A stretch of 64,000 nucleotides of DNA from Locusta migratoria (GCA_026315105.1 CM048744.1:25523759-25587758); one strand, 5' to 3'. Numbered from the stretch's first letter, positions 10,873 through 22,436 are shown. Numbers and translations are program-made. The notes: generated from the letters alone by a model not told the origin.

Positions 10873-12040
10873 ATTGAAACTCACCGAGAAAATACGGCAG
10901 TCAAATCGATAACCTGCTTTGCGTTTCTGTATCTATAAGAAATAACCTGGCCATTTGAGAGAATCGAATGTAATCGATTGTGGGACTGTTCAAAGCGTTG
11001 GACCCAATGTTTAACATTGTAAATTTTAAATATGTTTCTTGCCAAGAGTTATATAATCACATTTGAAAAAAATAATGATCCTAACCACAAAGAACTCCGA
11101 TTATTTCATCCACTGAGGAAAACACAATAAAAATTTTGAAACCTTGATATAAGGCATTACCAGGTTAAGGTTTTGCACATATTTGTATAAATATTAGATA
11201 ATCGGCGTGTCCTGTTACCATGTTTAGACGTGAATTGGCTCAGCTGTTGCTCCAGACACTCAGAAGAGTTTCCAGGTGCGGAAAGACGGGAAATGCACAT
11301 TCTCAGGATTGTATACACACGCTGTGAATTATTTATCTCTTACACCATCGTTGTTCCAAAGGAAACGACTCTTTTTTCTTTTTTCAGAAGTGGATCCAAC
11401 GATAACAACTTAATCGTTTGGTGGGGAAAAGATTGTTAACTGTTGTTTTTAATAATTGATTTATTGAACACTAGGCCTACAGTAAAAATTTAATTACCAA
11501 AAACAAGAAAATACTGACTGCAGCAATTACAATGTCATGTACTGTACTGGTATTGAAATTTTGTGCTAATTAAGAGTTTGTAACCGATATTTAAAAATGT
11601 GAATATTGTTTAATACCAAACCGCTAATCTCCAGAAGGTCCTGGCAGATTACTTTGAAATACGGACAGATGGTGTTTATGTAGGTCTTTATATTCCTGTT
11701 CGTATATATATCTATGATATTTTTGTAACACAGTTTGTTCATTATAAAATTTATATAAATGCATATATGACATATTACCATAAGATGAAGGAAAACATGC
11801 ATGTATTTCAGTCTAACATTTTGACTAAAGGTCGTAGTATACAGTAAAGAATTTTTGTAGTTATGATAACGTGAACATAGCATTAAATAAGGCTCTAGGA
11901 TAGACAAAGTTGTAAACGAGCTGGAGGAGAGGAGGGAAATAGATGTAAAGAGGGAGGGTGGAAGATGAACAGCTACAGCGTGCGAGGAGATCCACAGGTG
12001 GACATGCAGAGTGAGGGCGAAGGAGAAGCGGCTGTGGAGG
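10873..12040. other. Unrecognised DNA
   Basis: AT-rich. A 170-codon minus-strand ORF (11566-12078) is partly low-complexity and has no domain beyond its last few codons, which fall in a LINE relic. Confidence 0.4.
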
Positions 12041-12293
12041 AACAGATGGATAGGAAACACCACACTTCCCTGGTGCACCCCTGACGATACACTAGTCTTT
12101 GATTTACACTCGCAATTGAGGACAACGTAATTGGTTCTATTACTTTAATAGTCTGTAGTGCGGTACCGTGTGAAACGCCTTTCCAAATGCAGACTGCCTG
12201 TTGCCTTTCATCCATAGTTCGAAAGGTGACGTGAGAGTAAAGGCGAAGCTGGGATTCGCAAGATCGATGCTTCCTAAAGCCGTGCTGATGCAT
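12040..12293 (-). pseudogene. CR1/Jockey-type LINE RT relic
   Basis: Minus strand, in several frames: 'HGFRKHRSCESQLRLYSH' near 12290, a 'KAFHTVPHYRLLK' equivalent of RT motif A, and 'SSGVHQGSV' (motif B) near 12085. The same blocks appear in the longer LINE at 28.3 kb as 'QHGSEKYRSCETQLALYSH', 'KAFDTVPHKRLL' and 'SGVPQGSV'. Only about 250 bp of RT remain. Confidence 0.6.
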
Positions 12294-12515
12294 TTACCGA
12301 TGATTTTCCGTCTCAAGGAAAGCAGTTAGTTAATTTCTTTCACACACACCTGGTAGTAGGCGAGTATTAAGTATTTATAAAAACCATCGGTCTTCCGATA
12401 CATCGATGTTGTCTATGCGATGTTTCAGTACTTGGATGTTTGCCTACAGAACATCGATATTTGGATACATCGGTGTTTATTGTAACGACGTTGTCCGTAA
12501 TCGCTACCGCCGCGT

Positions 12516-12800
12516 CCGATGCTTCCCACGAACAGTGACGCCGCCGCTGCCGGAGTGTGAATCGTCAGGTGTCAGGTGTCAGGTGTCAGGTGTACCCTCG
12601 GCCCTGGCGGCCACTGTGCGGCCAGTGCGCGGCCCCTGCCTGGAGCGGTCGCCCGCCGCTGCCTGCTGTCTGCGTCGCCAGCACGCGTTCCGCCCGCACT
12701 GTGCAGACGCGCTGTGCAAACGGCGCGTGTTTCAGGGCACACCGCGGCAGCGGCCTGCCGTCTCACTGGTGGCGGTGGCGCGCCACAGTAAAATAACGAC
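12516..12800. other. GC/CpG-rich island with (CAGGTGT)n
   Basis: Markedly GC- and CpG-rich against an AT-rich background. A short tandem array of CAGGTGT (about 4.5 units, 12564-12596) sits inside. ORFs overlap in several frames, as expected from GC-rich composition, and none shows a domain. Such islands often mark promoters or first exons; no TATA or coding evidence decides this. Confidence 0.5.
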
Positions 12801-12849
12801 GCACGATTTGTGCATCGCAGGCGGTGACAGGCAACAGTTCAACTTTTAA

Positions 12850-14880
12850 ATGTACCGGTTGTCTTTAAAGTAATAGATGGAATTGACGTAATATTCTTTA
12901 CTAATGGCAACCAGTATCATTGGGGCATGCCACTATCTTCAGGGCTCACACACTGGATGAGCAAAATTCTATAAGTCATAAAGAAAAGTAGAATTACACT
13001 AATATAAACAATGACATTGCGAAAGAGATTAATGGCAAGTTAGGAAAATATTTTACAATTTTATACGAAATATATACAATAATATTGAAAGCATTTATCA
13101 TAAGAGTAGGTGCTTTAGGTCTTCAGTTGTATTTTTTAATATTTCCCTATTGTTTTTCAATCAGGTTGCGACCTTCCTATCGGTACTCACCAATAAGAAT
13201 TGGTCGTAAATGATTTATGGCTCGTTGTCTCTGTTCATAGCGGTGAGTTATGTATGTCAGCTTCTATGCCCTAAACAACAATTCAAACTGTTTAATAAAG
13301 ATCAATAATTAATCTGTAGTTTAGCCAGTATATCAATCTGCAGATGATGACGCTCAAAACATATCTAAACAAACATAAATGAAAGCTCTGAATAACCATC
13401 AACATGGATTCTAAGATGATGTTAAGAAGAGATTCACTCACGAAGTAATGTTTTATACATGGAGTTCATTACTGTTTTTCACATGAAAATGCGGAGGTTG
13501 TCCTACTTTATACATGGGAAAATAAAGAATATTTCCCCAACTATTGTTCATGAGAGGTACAATAAGTATCACACGTACTCGAGAGTAAAAGTTCCAAATT
13601 ATCACAAGTAAATTAATGTAATCCATCGAACATTCAGTTCCAAATTAATTCGCGATTAATTACAGCATTTTTTTTATAAAACACAGTTTGTTATCACACG
13701 AGTACACGATTGCTGAATTATCACAGTTCTACATCCCTACTACCGTCCATTGTTTGCCACTTGTCAACCAGTGACTAAGTTCTGCAGTCACAGTCCCGTA
13801 AATTTTCTAAGTCCACATATGCCTATCTCTTCACATCACAAGTTCGTAACGCGGCTTCAGACCGCCCGGCGTCACAACCTTTCACCACCCAGTCCAAGAT
13901 ACGAGTCCTCTCCCAAGCCTTTGAAAGCGTGTTCTAGCTGCTCCCAAAATTGTATCCTTCCACACATTCTAATGCCTCATTTTTAAAATACGAAGGCAGT
14001 TGTTACAACATATTAACAGCAGATGCAAATCCATGTTCAAGATTATGCGGCATAACGATTACTGTTCGCTACATCTTTCGCAGCTCGTTTAGACCACGTA
14101 GTTGCATTATAAACAACGCAAATATTTTCACAGCAGCACTTTTGTTGTTATTGTAAACCTAGGCTTACTGTTATACTTCCAACTGGAATTGTAATACTGA
14201 GAGGTTGGTGAAATTTAATTATTGCATCCTTAGGACAGTTACTACCAGACTCGTCAATCCGCAGCTTCGAGAATGCCTGACGGAACTTGATTCACATCCG
14301 TATACAATAGTCAATCTATATTTAAAACGTGGAACTGTAAACAGGTAAAACTCCCTAGTCTGTGTGTCATAGCAGCTGTCAGCCGATACCTGAAATAACG
14401 TGGCGGACGCCAGTTCAATTTGCTCAAACATGGCGGACTATCGCCACTCTATGAAATTTAAGTTCGTTGTCGCTTTGGCCTGTTCATCCATGGTTGTTTA
14501 CATCTTTCTTCAGGTTGAGTGACATTTACGGAAAATCTAAGGAAAGAACTGTGTTCTTGATCGAATGTACACATTCAACATCACTGTACTGGAAACTTTT
14601 TTTCAATTTTTTATTTTTATTTCATTTTTTTTTTTTATGAGTGCATTTGTGATATATTTCGCAGCTATGGTTTTCCCCCTGGACATTTCGCACGACAACT
14701 GTATTTTTTCTTAACTACGTTTGCAGGATACTGAGCATCTTTTCTTTCGATCGACACTGAAGGCATAAGGGAGTACCAAATACTTGGTCATCAAGAGACG
14801 GCGAATCCTTAGGTTATAATCTATTCTTTTCCTGAGCTCCTAGTTGCAATAAACTTGTACGTACGCGATTAATAACTAAT
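12850..14880. other. Unrecognised DNA
   Basis: AT-rich with short ORFs only; T-rich stretch at 14597-14637. Nothing recognised. Confidence 0.4.
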
Positions 14881-14884
14881 TAAA

Positions 14885-15010
14885 ACGGAAACCGCTAGTT
14901 TTATAGCACCTAAAATAGCTTTCACAGTTCTTGCGTTACAGCCTGTTTTAGCCTATTTCAGCTTTAAAAACCCAAAAGGACCTATTTCTCCTATTTTGCT
15001 TGCTTCGAAG
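14885..15010. repeat. Left arm of a weak inverted repeat (partner 16590-16705)
   Basis: Contains CTAAAATAGCT and CCTATTTCAGC-like words that recur in reverse complement at 16590-16705 (CCTATTTTAGA, GACTATTTTAGACGCCTAAAAT). Spacing is about 1.7 kb and two SINEs lie between. It may be the margin of an old DNA transposon. Similarity was judged by eye. Confidence 0.35.
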
Positions 15011-15730
15011 AATCGAGTGCTGCCGTCGATGTGTACCAGCAGAGTTAACGCTGCGTAAAAATATGTGCGCTTGTAGGGACGCGGTGCACGGAGCCCGAGA
15101 AGTAATGGCGCGTCTGGCACATGAAAACTACGGAAATTTTAGCTGACACATTGATGAACTGATTGTGGCAATCCAGAGCTTATTTCATTTGTTCAAAACA
15201 ACTCCCAAAGCCTAAATAATAATCGCGTACTTTGTCAATACCAGGTCGAAGGTGCTATACTCAAATGGGGTCAATGAAAATAAGGCGCTTCTCGCTTTGA
15301 CAGATGCCACTGCTTCCAACGTTTCGTTGCTACAACTGTTCTGCCTTGATGCTGGATATGTGTAGCACATAATATGAACCGTGTAGCACAGCTCGTAAGG
15401 CTAGAGTTCACTAACGCAAATAAAATTATTAATCGACACCTTAAGAAAGTTTTTGGCCGGCCATAGTTAAAGGTACAGGCATTCAAACAACAATTTACAA
15501 ATGCCCCGTTGGTTCTGAATCGACTGTTACGTGCTGGGGCACGTGGTTAGCAGCTAGGGACAAGCAGATCGAAGTGGCTTCCAATTGAAAGACTTGCACC
15601 AGGCCAATGAGCCACACGAAATTGTTATTATTTGACTTGGCTACATTATGATAGGAGCCATTTCCGAATTAGAGCGCTCAGGAAAGAGTTATCTGTGAGA
15701 CTACTGCTTTGCTGGAGTAAGTGAAAAGCT
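15011..15730. other. Unrecognised DNA
   Basis: No supported gene or repeat boundary. Confidence 0.4.
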
Positions 15731-15731
15731 A

Positions 15732-15917
15732 GCCTCAGTGGCCGAGCGATCTGCAGCGCGCCAGTCACGGTCTGCACTGCCACTACGGCCAGGGGCTGGA
15801 ATCCCCCCTCGGGTATGAATGTTTATGCCGTCTTTAGTATAAGCTAGTTCATAAGTAGTTTGTAAGTTTAGAGGCTGATGACCCCGCAGTTATGTCTCTT
15901 AAGCTTAACAAACATGT
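15732..15917 (+). repeat. tRNA-derived SINE, diverged
   Basis: Plus-strand copy from GCCTCAGTGGCCGAGCG to AACAAACATG. Box B is mutated (GGGCTGGAATCC) and several body positions differ, so this is an older copy. Target duplication not evident. Confidence 0.8.
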
Positions 15918-16371
15918 GAGTAAATGAAACACATAAAGAATCGCAGGTGAAGTTGGAGAAGAAGTACGTTTAAGGAATGCAGCGGGTTTTCCATAACACC
16001 GCCGGCCTGTAGGGCCTTTCCATGGCAGTGTCCGCATAAAGCGGAAAGTCCTGTCCCACTGAGTGCAGCGTCCCTGCCCAGCAGGAGCAGAAAGTGAAGT
16101 ACCTGACGAGCTCGATAGTTTTTCTCTGGAAATCTTACTGTGAAGTCAATGTTTGAAATCACTAGTTTATTCAGTTTTTGTTAAATAGTGTATTACATTT
16201 ATTCCAACATATTTTAATTGCATTTTCTTTTTATTTTCGGAAAACTTTAAGGTTTGGTATCAATTTGATCACTATGTTGTGTGTTTTCTGTGTTGAGGAA
16301 CTGTGCACGTTTTCATTTTCCCTTTTGTAAACGTATAAAAATTTGCTCATCAATCAACACTACGTATTTTA

Positions 16372-16559
16372 ATGTTTGTATAGTCTATGGGACTTAACTA
16401 CGGGGTCATCAGTCCCTAAACTTACAAACTACTTATGAACTACTTACGAACTAGGACGGCACAAATATCCATGCCCGATGGGGGATTCGAACCCCCGACC
16501 GTAGTGGCCGTGCAGACCGTGACTGGAGCGCCTTAGTCCCCTCGGCCACCGCGGCCGGT
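16372..16559 (-). repeat. tRNA-derived SINE with perfect 11-bp target duplication
   Basis: Minus-strand full-length copy. TACGTATTTTA occurs at 16361-16371 and again at 16560-16570, directly flanking the element. Intact head and body with little divergence from the majority sequence mark it as fairly young. Confidence 0.92.
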
Positions 16560-16589
16560 TACGTATTTTACATTGTTTCCTCTGATGAA

Positions 16590-16705
16590 GAGTTATTAGG
16601 GCCTATTTTAGATTTTATTTGGCCTAAATGAGGTAACGAAATAGACTATTTTAGACGCCTAAAATTCTCTTTTTACGACCTTCAAATCGACGGTCTAGTC
16701 ATCTC
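16590..16705. repeat. Right arm of a weak inverted repeat (partner 14885-15010)
   Basis: See the left arm. The word CTATTTTAGACGCCTAAAAT is nearly self-complementary around its centre. Confidence 0.35.
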
Positions 16706-17239
16706 CAACGACGAAATTTGGATAGTAATATTGCACGACATTCTCCTAACATATGTTTGTGGAAATTTGTCATTTTAGGCGTTCCACCATGTCCCTCACA
16801 GTAACTATCCCTGACCACATCTTACGCATTTTCGTCTGTTTCCTGCTGTGCTGATGTGTCCTGACCGTTGAGAATATCGGCATTCTCCTCCATCTTCACC
16901 ATCGGAATCATTAGTCACATCATTAAATACGTCATCTATCAGTGCTAGTGTTTCGTACCATAAGGATACTTCTATAATAACTGTTAGCTACATAATCTTA
17001 ACATCGAATCTCTTACCAGGTAGACACAAAAAAACAAGGAAACGTTTTCTTGTTGCGAAAGGAGAGTGTATTTTCACACACCGCAACACGTTCGTGGTTG
17101 TGTTAAAAGTCTCAGTGATGGAATTCAGAACGGATTTTGGCATCTTGTAACAGCACCTAGAGCTAATCTAATGTAACGTGACCTGCCATATATCGATCAA
17201 CTACATAAATTCGTCACGTAGGAGACAGGAGATAGGATC
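16706..17239. other. Unrecognised DNA
   Basis: No supported feature. Confidence 0.4.
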
Positions 17240-17906
17240 AGCGAGAATAAGTCCTAAAGCGAAACAATGTCCCTGGAATTGGCAATATCCTTGGGAGAGC
17301 CAGTAATGAGGAAACTATCCAAACGGTGCGCAAGATCTGTGAGACAGATGAAATACCTCCAGAACGTCAATAAGAATATAGCAATTCGAACTGCAAAGAG
17401 AGCAAGTACAGACAGGTGCGAAACAGAAATGTTAATTTAATAAGTCAGTGTTGCAAAATACTAACAGGAATTACTTACAGAAAAATGGTAGAGTCTCGCC
17501 TCCGGGAAGATCAGTTTGGCCTTAGTAGAAAAGAAGCAATACATGACGCAATACTGATCTCACACCTTATTTACAAGTAGGTTAAACCTGTAGTAGATTT
17601 GGAGAATGTTTTTGGCTGTTAACAGCAATGAACTATTTCAAATTCTGTAGGTAACAGGGGTAAAGTAAATTGAAGGAGTAACTGTATTTCATGTATACAT
17701 AAACCAGATAGCCGTCATAAGGATCGCAATTGCATAAAATGATCGCTGTGTTTTCCATAGGATTAAGACAGTGTTGTAGCGTTTCCCCTTGTCATTCAGT
17801 CAGTAGACAGAGGTAGCTGTAAGGGAAAGCAGGGGGAAATTTCAGAAAGTATAAAGATCAGAAAGAAGAAATTAAAACTTTGAGATCTATTGATGACAAT
17901 GTAATA
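17240..17906 (+). pseudogene. RTE-type LINE relic, part 1 (RT)
   Basis: Nucleotide-level match to the RT of the RTE LINEs at 31.6-32.7 and 53.5-54.3 kb: GGGAGAGCCAGTAATGA, GCAGGTGCAGACAGG-like and AGTTGCAAAATACTAAC-like words, then GAAGATCAGTTTGG. Stops and indels throughout. It breaks off at the motif C (FADD) equivalent, GATGACAATGTAATA, where a mariner element is inserted. Confidence 0.75.
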
Positions 17907-18583
17907 TATAATGTCTGACAATAAAGTTCGGTGAATAATCCTGTAGCATTCATGTAGATGAATTATGAATTACTGTTACCTTACTGCCTTTCGAAACTCA
18001 AAACTGAAATCTAAAAACTATGCACCCCTTTCTTCTTCGATAAATGTCCTGGAAACTTTGACGAAGTCTTCCTTTGGGATGGTGTTCAAAAGCCTTGTCG
18101 CTTTTCGTTAGATGTCAGGAATTTCGCCAAATATCTTTCCTTACAATGCGAGTTTGAGTCGATGGAATTGGAATAACTCTGGAGGACTGAGACCCGGCGC
18201 GTGTGGTGGATGTTTCACGTTGTACGGCAATGCTCGCCCACACACAGCCTATATCGTCAAACAGTTCCTGGCTCGAAAAGGGTTGGTGCAACGTGGACAT
18301 CCACCATACACGGCGGATCGGATTTCTGCAGTCGTATTCCTATTCTCTCGACTTAAAGTCGTTTTGAAAGGAAAGAGATTTGACGATATTCCTCACATCC
18401 AACGGAACTTTACAAGCGTTTTGAATACCAGCCCAAGTGAAGACTTCGTGCAGGGTTACCAGGACATATATCCCAGTGTTTAGCGGCGCAGAGTTATGGG
18501 AGGTTCCGAAGAAGAGTAAGGTAACTGTAGTTCACATCTGTTAATGTTTCAGGGCTATTAAGCGAACCTTGTAGTCCAAGGTT
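17907..18583 (+). mobile_element. mariner-type (Tc1/mariner) element, internally deleted
   Basis: The ORF at 18112-18483 contains 'GNARPHTAYIVKQFLARKG', 'HPPYTAD' and 'LKGKRFDDIPHIQRNF', the C-terminal half of a mariner transposase. The second catalytic Asp region ('HDNARPH') has lost its Asp (reads 'YGNARPH'). The N-terminal DNA-binding half is missing. Imperfect inverted termini flank it: GTTCGGTGAATAATCCTG at about 17928 and, on the other strand, GTTCGCTTAATAGCCCTG ending at about 18567. The total of about 0.68 kb is roughly half of a normal mariner. It splits an RTE relic at a TA-rich point. Confidence 0.8.
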
Positions 18584-18890
18584 GAATGTCGGAGACAGCA
18601 AAGGACCTAGAAGAGGAAGTGAATGGAATGGATAGTGTCTTGATGGGAGGAGGTAATGAGATGAATAGTGACTAGAGCAGAAACCACGATAATGGAATGT
18701 GGTCGAATTAAATCAGGCAATTAGATTTGGTAACGAGACAATATAGGCCATATACACGTTTTCTTATATTGGCAACATGTTTCCGTTATTACGAAGTGAT
18801 GAAGAGGCTTAACTTCTAATGGCAGTAGTAGAGATGTTATAGAATGTAGAACTACAGTGGGTAGAAAAGCATTTCTGAAGCAATAGCCTT
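18584..18890 (+). pseudogene. RTE-type LINE relic, part 2 (RT thumb)
   Basis: Continues the interrupted RTE exactly where part 1 stopped: GTCGGAGACAGCAAAGGACC matches the 'SETAKDLEEQL' codons of the other RTE copies, followed by equivalents of 'GIDSVLKG', 'RVMEC' and 'IRLGNE'. Confidence 0.75.
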
Positions 18891-18977
18891 TACCATAAAT
18901 TAACAATAGAAGATAATTAACATATACAAAACGCAATATCAGAACGAAAAACGGTACTCAATGTATACAGTTCACTC

Positions 18978-18979
18978 TG

Positions 18980-19024
<45 letters not shown>

Positions 19025-19055
19025 TCACTCACTCTCTCTCTCACACACACACACA
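18978..19055. repeat. (CT)n(CA)n compound microsatellite
   Basis: TCTCTC run followed by ACACAC, CACTCACT and further CT and CA runs. Confidence 0.95.
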
Positions 19056-19735
19056 AACCTATCCTCTGTTAATATACTTCACCACGATCAAAGAAACATT
19101 AAGAAAACCTAAATATTAACAAACACCTGAAAATTTCGCTCATATATAGACACAGAGACATACACAAGACACAAACACACTCACAGGTAAATATACGCAT
19201 ATACAAAAAGGTAAACATCAAACACCCATCCACAATATTGTTTCACTCCTACAGTCTCTGTCAACAGACAAACGTAACACCAGCCCACCGAAACAAAACA
19301 CCCAAAAACAAATAAATATCACGCAGCCGTATCCGTACGACAAATGTTAACATTAGCGTGATGCGCACAATTCATAGTAAGTGAAAAACAAATTATAAAC
19401 ACACCACAAAGAAAACTCGACAATACAAGAAGGTAAGAGAAAGAAATAGAACCACAAGTAATAACACAGAAGACGCGATTTTCGAACTCAAAATTGAAAT
19501 ACAATAAATATAAACTGATTGTTTTGCCTTGGAGATGACAATTTGCACCAAATTATTACAAGAAGTAATAAATACTACATTGTGTGATTTTAAAGTAGTC
19601 CAATGTAAGGTATGTTCATGAAGAACTATGAAAGTCGTTTTTCTAGGTATAATTTTCGAAGTAACTAAATTAGATAATTTTGTCTGCATACTCAACCAAC
19701 AACACAGTTAAAGATTTTGCAAAAATCTTTAGATG
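19056..19735. other. Unrecognised DNA
   Basis: AT-rich; overlapping minus ORFs at 19319-19695 lack any domain. Confidence 0.4.
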
Positions 19736-19879
19736 TACGAGGGGGAGATGGAAATTAAGTTTCCCTTGTCAACTGTGGTCAAGGTTGCGTACGAAAGGAA
19801 AAAAGGTGGATTGAGACATTAAAGATAAGATATATATTAATTTTTCTACATAATTTCCAAGTACATTTAGATATTTGTC

Positions 19880-20341
19880 TGTGGTGTCGCACAAGTCTAA
19901 AGCGCGCGCCACCTACTTTCGCCGCACGGCGCGGCGTTCTTACGTCAGCCACGAGCGCCCTCTGCTGATATCCCGCTCGTGGCCACCACTGAACGACATT
20001 GTTCACTTGGAACTGAGATAGGAACCAGGTAACACTTCGGAATCAGATAGGCACCAGTTAAGACTTGGCTATCGGATAGGCACTAGGCAGACCTCTAGCT
20101 CAACTATGTATCAGCATTCTGCAGTACAGAACTATGTAAAAGTTAAGTATTGTATCAATTCTGTGCAATATATATCTCGTTCTAATTTAGTGTTTCTAGT
20201 TTCTGCTGTCCCACTGGCTGCTCACCTTCGTACCTGCACAAGCGTGCATCCTTTATTCCTGTGTCGGTACTTTTCTACTCGGCCACCGACACCTACGACG
20301 AGGCTGGGACACAAATGTGGCGACGAGGATGGGATACAAAA
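19880..20341 (+). mobile_element. Solo-LTR-like element A, 462 bp, perfect 5-bp duplication
   Basis: Runs from TGTGGTGTCGCAC to GGATACAAAA and is flanked by TTGTC at 19875-19879 and 20342-20346. A second copy lies inverted at 22437-22896. There are no terminal inverted repeats, so 5-bp duplications point to an integrase-inserted LTR rather than a DNA transposon. Near the 3' end TGGCGACGAGGATGGG resembles a Gypsy-type primer-binding region, which is odd inside an LTR. It sits in the C-terminus of the mariner and is therefore younger than it. Confidence 0.8.
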
Positions 20342-20346
20342 TTGTC

Positions 20347-20940
20347 ATACCGCTTCATTAGCTTCAAAACGCCGTCTAGGAAAAAAATCAGGGCATTGCA
20401 TGCGGAAGAAGCGTTCAACGGCTTGTTTGACGTCAGCAATGCTTCCAAAGCGTGTTGTACAGCGAGGGTCTTCAAAACTGGAAACAGATGGAAGTCACTT
20501 GGTGCGAGAACAGGACGTTACGGCGGATGGTGTAGGCGCTCCCAACCAAGAGTTGCAATATGGGTTTGCGATGCGTCGCCGAGTGTAGTCTCGCATTGTG
20601 ATCTGAGAGCAGAATGCCAGATCTGAGAAGACCAGGCCACTTGTCCCGAATCACCTCTTTCAGTTTCGACGGAGTGGCACAGTATCGCGCAACATTAATG
20701 GCAGCTTCCTCCAAAAAGTCCAGAAACAGAACTCCTTGGGCGTCCCAGAAAACGGTGAATATCACTTTACCTGTAGACGGATTGCTTTTGAACTTCTTTC
20801 GGACAGGTGATGACGGATGTTTCCAGTCCATGGAAGCCGTGTACGATTCAGGCGTGTAATGGTGGACCCACGTTTATACTTCGTCACAATCCGAAAGAAA
20901 AAGTCATGGCCATATTCATGGTCGACTTCCACCCAATGGT
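20347..20940 (-). pseudogene. mariner transposase remnant
   Basis: Minus-strand ORF 20472-20831 reads 'WKHPSSPVRKKFKSNPSTGK', 'VIFTVFWDAQGVLFLDFLEE' (first catalytic Asp, WD..G) and 'ILLSDHNARLHSATHRKPIL' (equivalent of HDNARPHSA, second Asp shifted in order to DHN). The C-terminus continues at about 20347-20420 with 'FFLDGVLKLMKRYD'. These are DD34D mariner signatures. The N-terminal part to the right is only faintly visible. The LTR-like element interrupts the last few codons after 'KRYD'. Confidence 0.8.
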
Positions 20941-21135
20941 GTATCGGTGTCTTCCACGTGCGCTTTCACTTGCTGTGTAGTCTTTCACCCATAGCCGTAA
21001 AAACGCTTCTTCTGTATTCAACGCCCTAAATTTTTTGTCGACGGTTTTTTGAATATTTTCAAGCGGTTTGACAAATATCTCAAAGTATTTGGAAATTATG
21101 TAGAAAAATAAAGAAATGTTTTATCTTTAATGTCT

Positions 21136-21141
<6 letters not shown>

Positions 21142-21181
<40 letters not shown>

Positions 21182-21194
21182 GTCTCTCTCTCTC
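21142..21194. repeat. (CT)n microsatellite
   Basis: TCTCTC run with two TG interruptions; lies within the right terminus of the mariner. Confidence 0.95.
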
Positions 21195-21479
21195 ATTTCT
21201 TCTTTCCTTTCATACACGACTCTGCCCACAGACGCAGGCGAAACTTCTTTTACAACTCCCCGTCGTATATCAAAAGCCATTTGTACAGTAGACTACTAAT
21301 ATAATTTTGACAAGAACAATAAAGTTACACCACTGAAGATAGCACAAAATGTGCTGAAACAGTGGGAAATTGGTGTCTTGCGTACGGGGCAATACCCTTA
21401 CAATCATGAAGAAGAAGAAAATGTTAAGATGGAACATTCGCATATGAATTATACAGTCCGTATCTTGAGTGAAAGAAGA

Positions 21480-21690
21480 GATATATATCGGTATACACGT
21501 TATGAGACGTCAAGGAATCGTCAATTTACCATTAGAGGGAAGTGGGGGAGGGGGACCAAGAGACGAATACAGTGAGCAGGTTGAAATGGATGATCGACGT
21601 CGTTGTTGTGAGGAGATGAAGAGGCTTGCTCAGTATAGAGTATGGTGGATAGCTGCATCGAACCAGTGTATTATCGAAGACCACAGCAGC
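21480..21690 (+). pseudogene. RTE-type LINE 3' end relic
   Basis: Matches the last codons of the RTE LINE: GACGTCAAGGAATCGTCAA, then AGGAGATGAAGAGGCTTGCTCAG and a decayed ATCAAACCAG...GAAGACCACA terminus. The (CAA)n tail has become CAGCAGCG. Confidence 0.7.
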
Positions 21691-21769
21691 GAGCTACACC
21701 TTTCCGCTACACGCCACTTTGCGGTTAAATCGCTGAACGGTAATAAGCTTCCACGCTACGAAAGGCGAT

Positions 21770-22145
21770 GAAGTCCACAAGGCGCCTTCGGCAGGCAGCG
21801 GCGCTGTCCTCACTCGGCCGTCACGTCTGCGCACGCACTCCTCCACGGCTGCGCGGCCACGCCTCGTGAGTCACGCCCACTCTCCGTGCCGTGCCGCGCT
21901 GTACAGTGCTGTACAGGGCTGTGCTGTACAGTTAGCTGCGCCGGCGGCGACCTCGCCTTTCGTCGGCGGCGCGCGCTTCTGTATTCAGAGCGCGGGGCGC
22001 CGCATCCGCCCAGCGTTCGCGCTAATGCATTGCGATGACACCGGCCGATCCCGCGGGGAAAGCCGAGCGCACTTAGCCATTGTCCGCGCCGGTGAGTCGG
22101 TGGTTTTCGCCGCGCGGCATAGCGTCGAGTAGTCGGCGTGCTTTG
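21770..22145. other. GC/CpG-rich island, candidate host promoter/first exon
   Basis: About 370 bp of very CpG-rich DNA, including short direct repeats of GCTGTACAG at 21898-21934. A GGTGAGTC at 22090-22097 would serve as a splice donor. Overlapping ORFs in both strands have no domain. I cannot show transcription or coding; an island left from an LTR or a recent GC-rich repeat is an alternative. Confidence 0.4.
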
Positions 22146-22436
22146 CATTGCTGATTGCTACGAGCTGTGTGCTTTTCCGGGCCACTCGTTCTGATTAAGT
22201 TTTCTTTCAGTCCCTGTTCGCAATGTGATATACCGAGGCGCTCCACTTCCCGCGTCTTGCGGCGGTATGCCTGCTGTGTAGCGAACTGAGCAGAATACTA
22301 CACCACACACAAGAAAAATACTAGTGGTTGGAAAGTTGTACGGATTTTCACCTTTAAGTACACGCTCTGTTTATGGTAACGTGCAGCTAGGTCTAGTGCC
22401 TAGAAGTACCCCTACAGAGTTTAGGTATGTTCATAA

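Larger units (their letters stand above)
19736..21267 (-). mobile_element. mariner-type element with long inverted termini, split by an LTR-like insert
   Basis: Inverted termini start with TACGAGGGGGAG at 19736 and, on the other strand, TACGACGGGGAG ending at 21267. They match over roughly 130 bp, including AGACATTAAAGATAA and CTACATAATTTCCAA. Between them a minus-strand transposase remains. Removing the 462-bp LTR-like insert and one 5-bp duplication leaves about 1.07 kb. A (CT)n microsatellite has expanded inside the right terminus. Confidence 0.85.

Noticed and set aside
11566..12078. 170-codon minus-strand ORF as a host gene
   Set aside because: Only the first codons overlap a LINE relic; the rest is AT-rich with no domain, signal or conserved pattern.
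12406..12849. 147-codon plus-strand ORF in a CpG island
   Set aside because: Open frames exist in several phases and both strands because the DNA is GC-rich. It could be an exon, but nothing in the translation supports that.
20106..20626. Plus-strand ORFs of 160 and 121 codons
   Set aside because: They are antisense to the mariner transposase C-terminus and cross the LTR-like insertion boundary, so they cannot be an ancestral gene.
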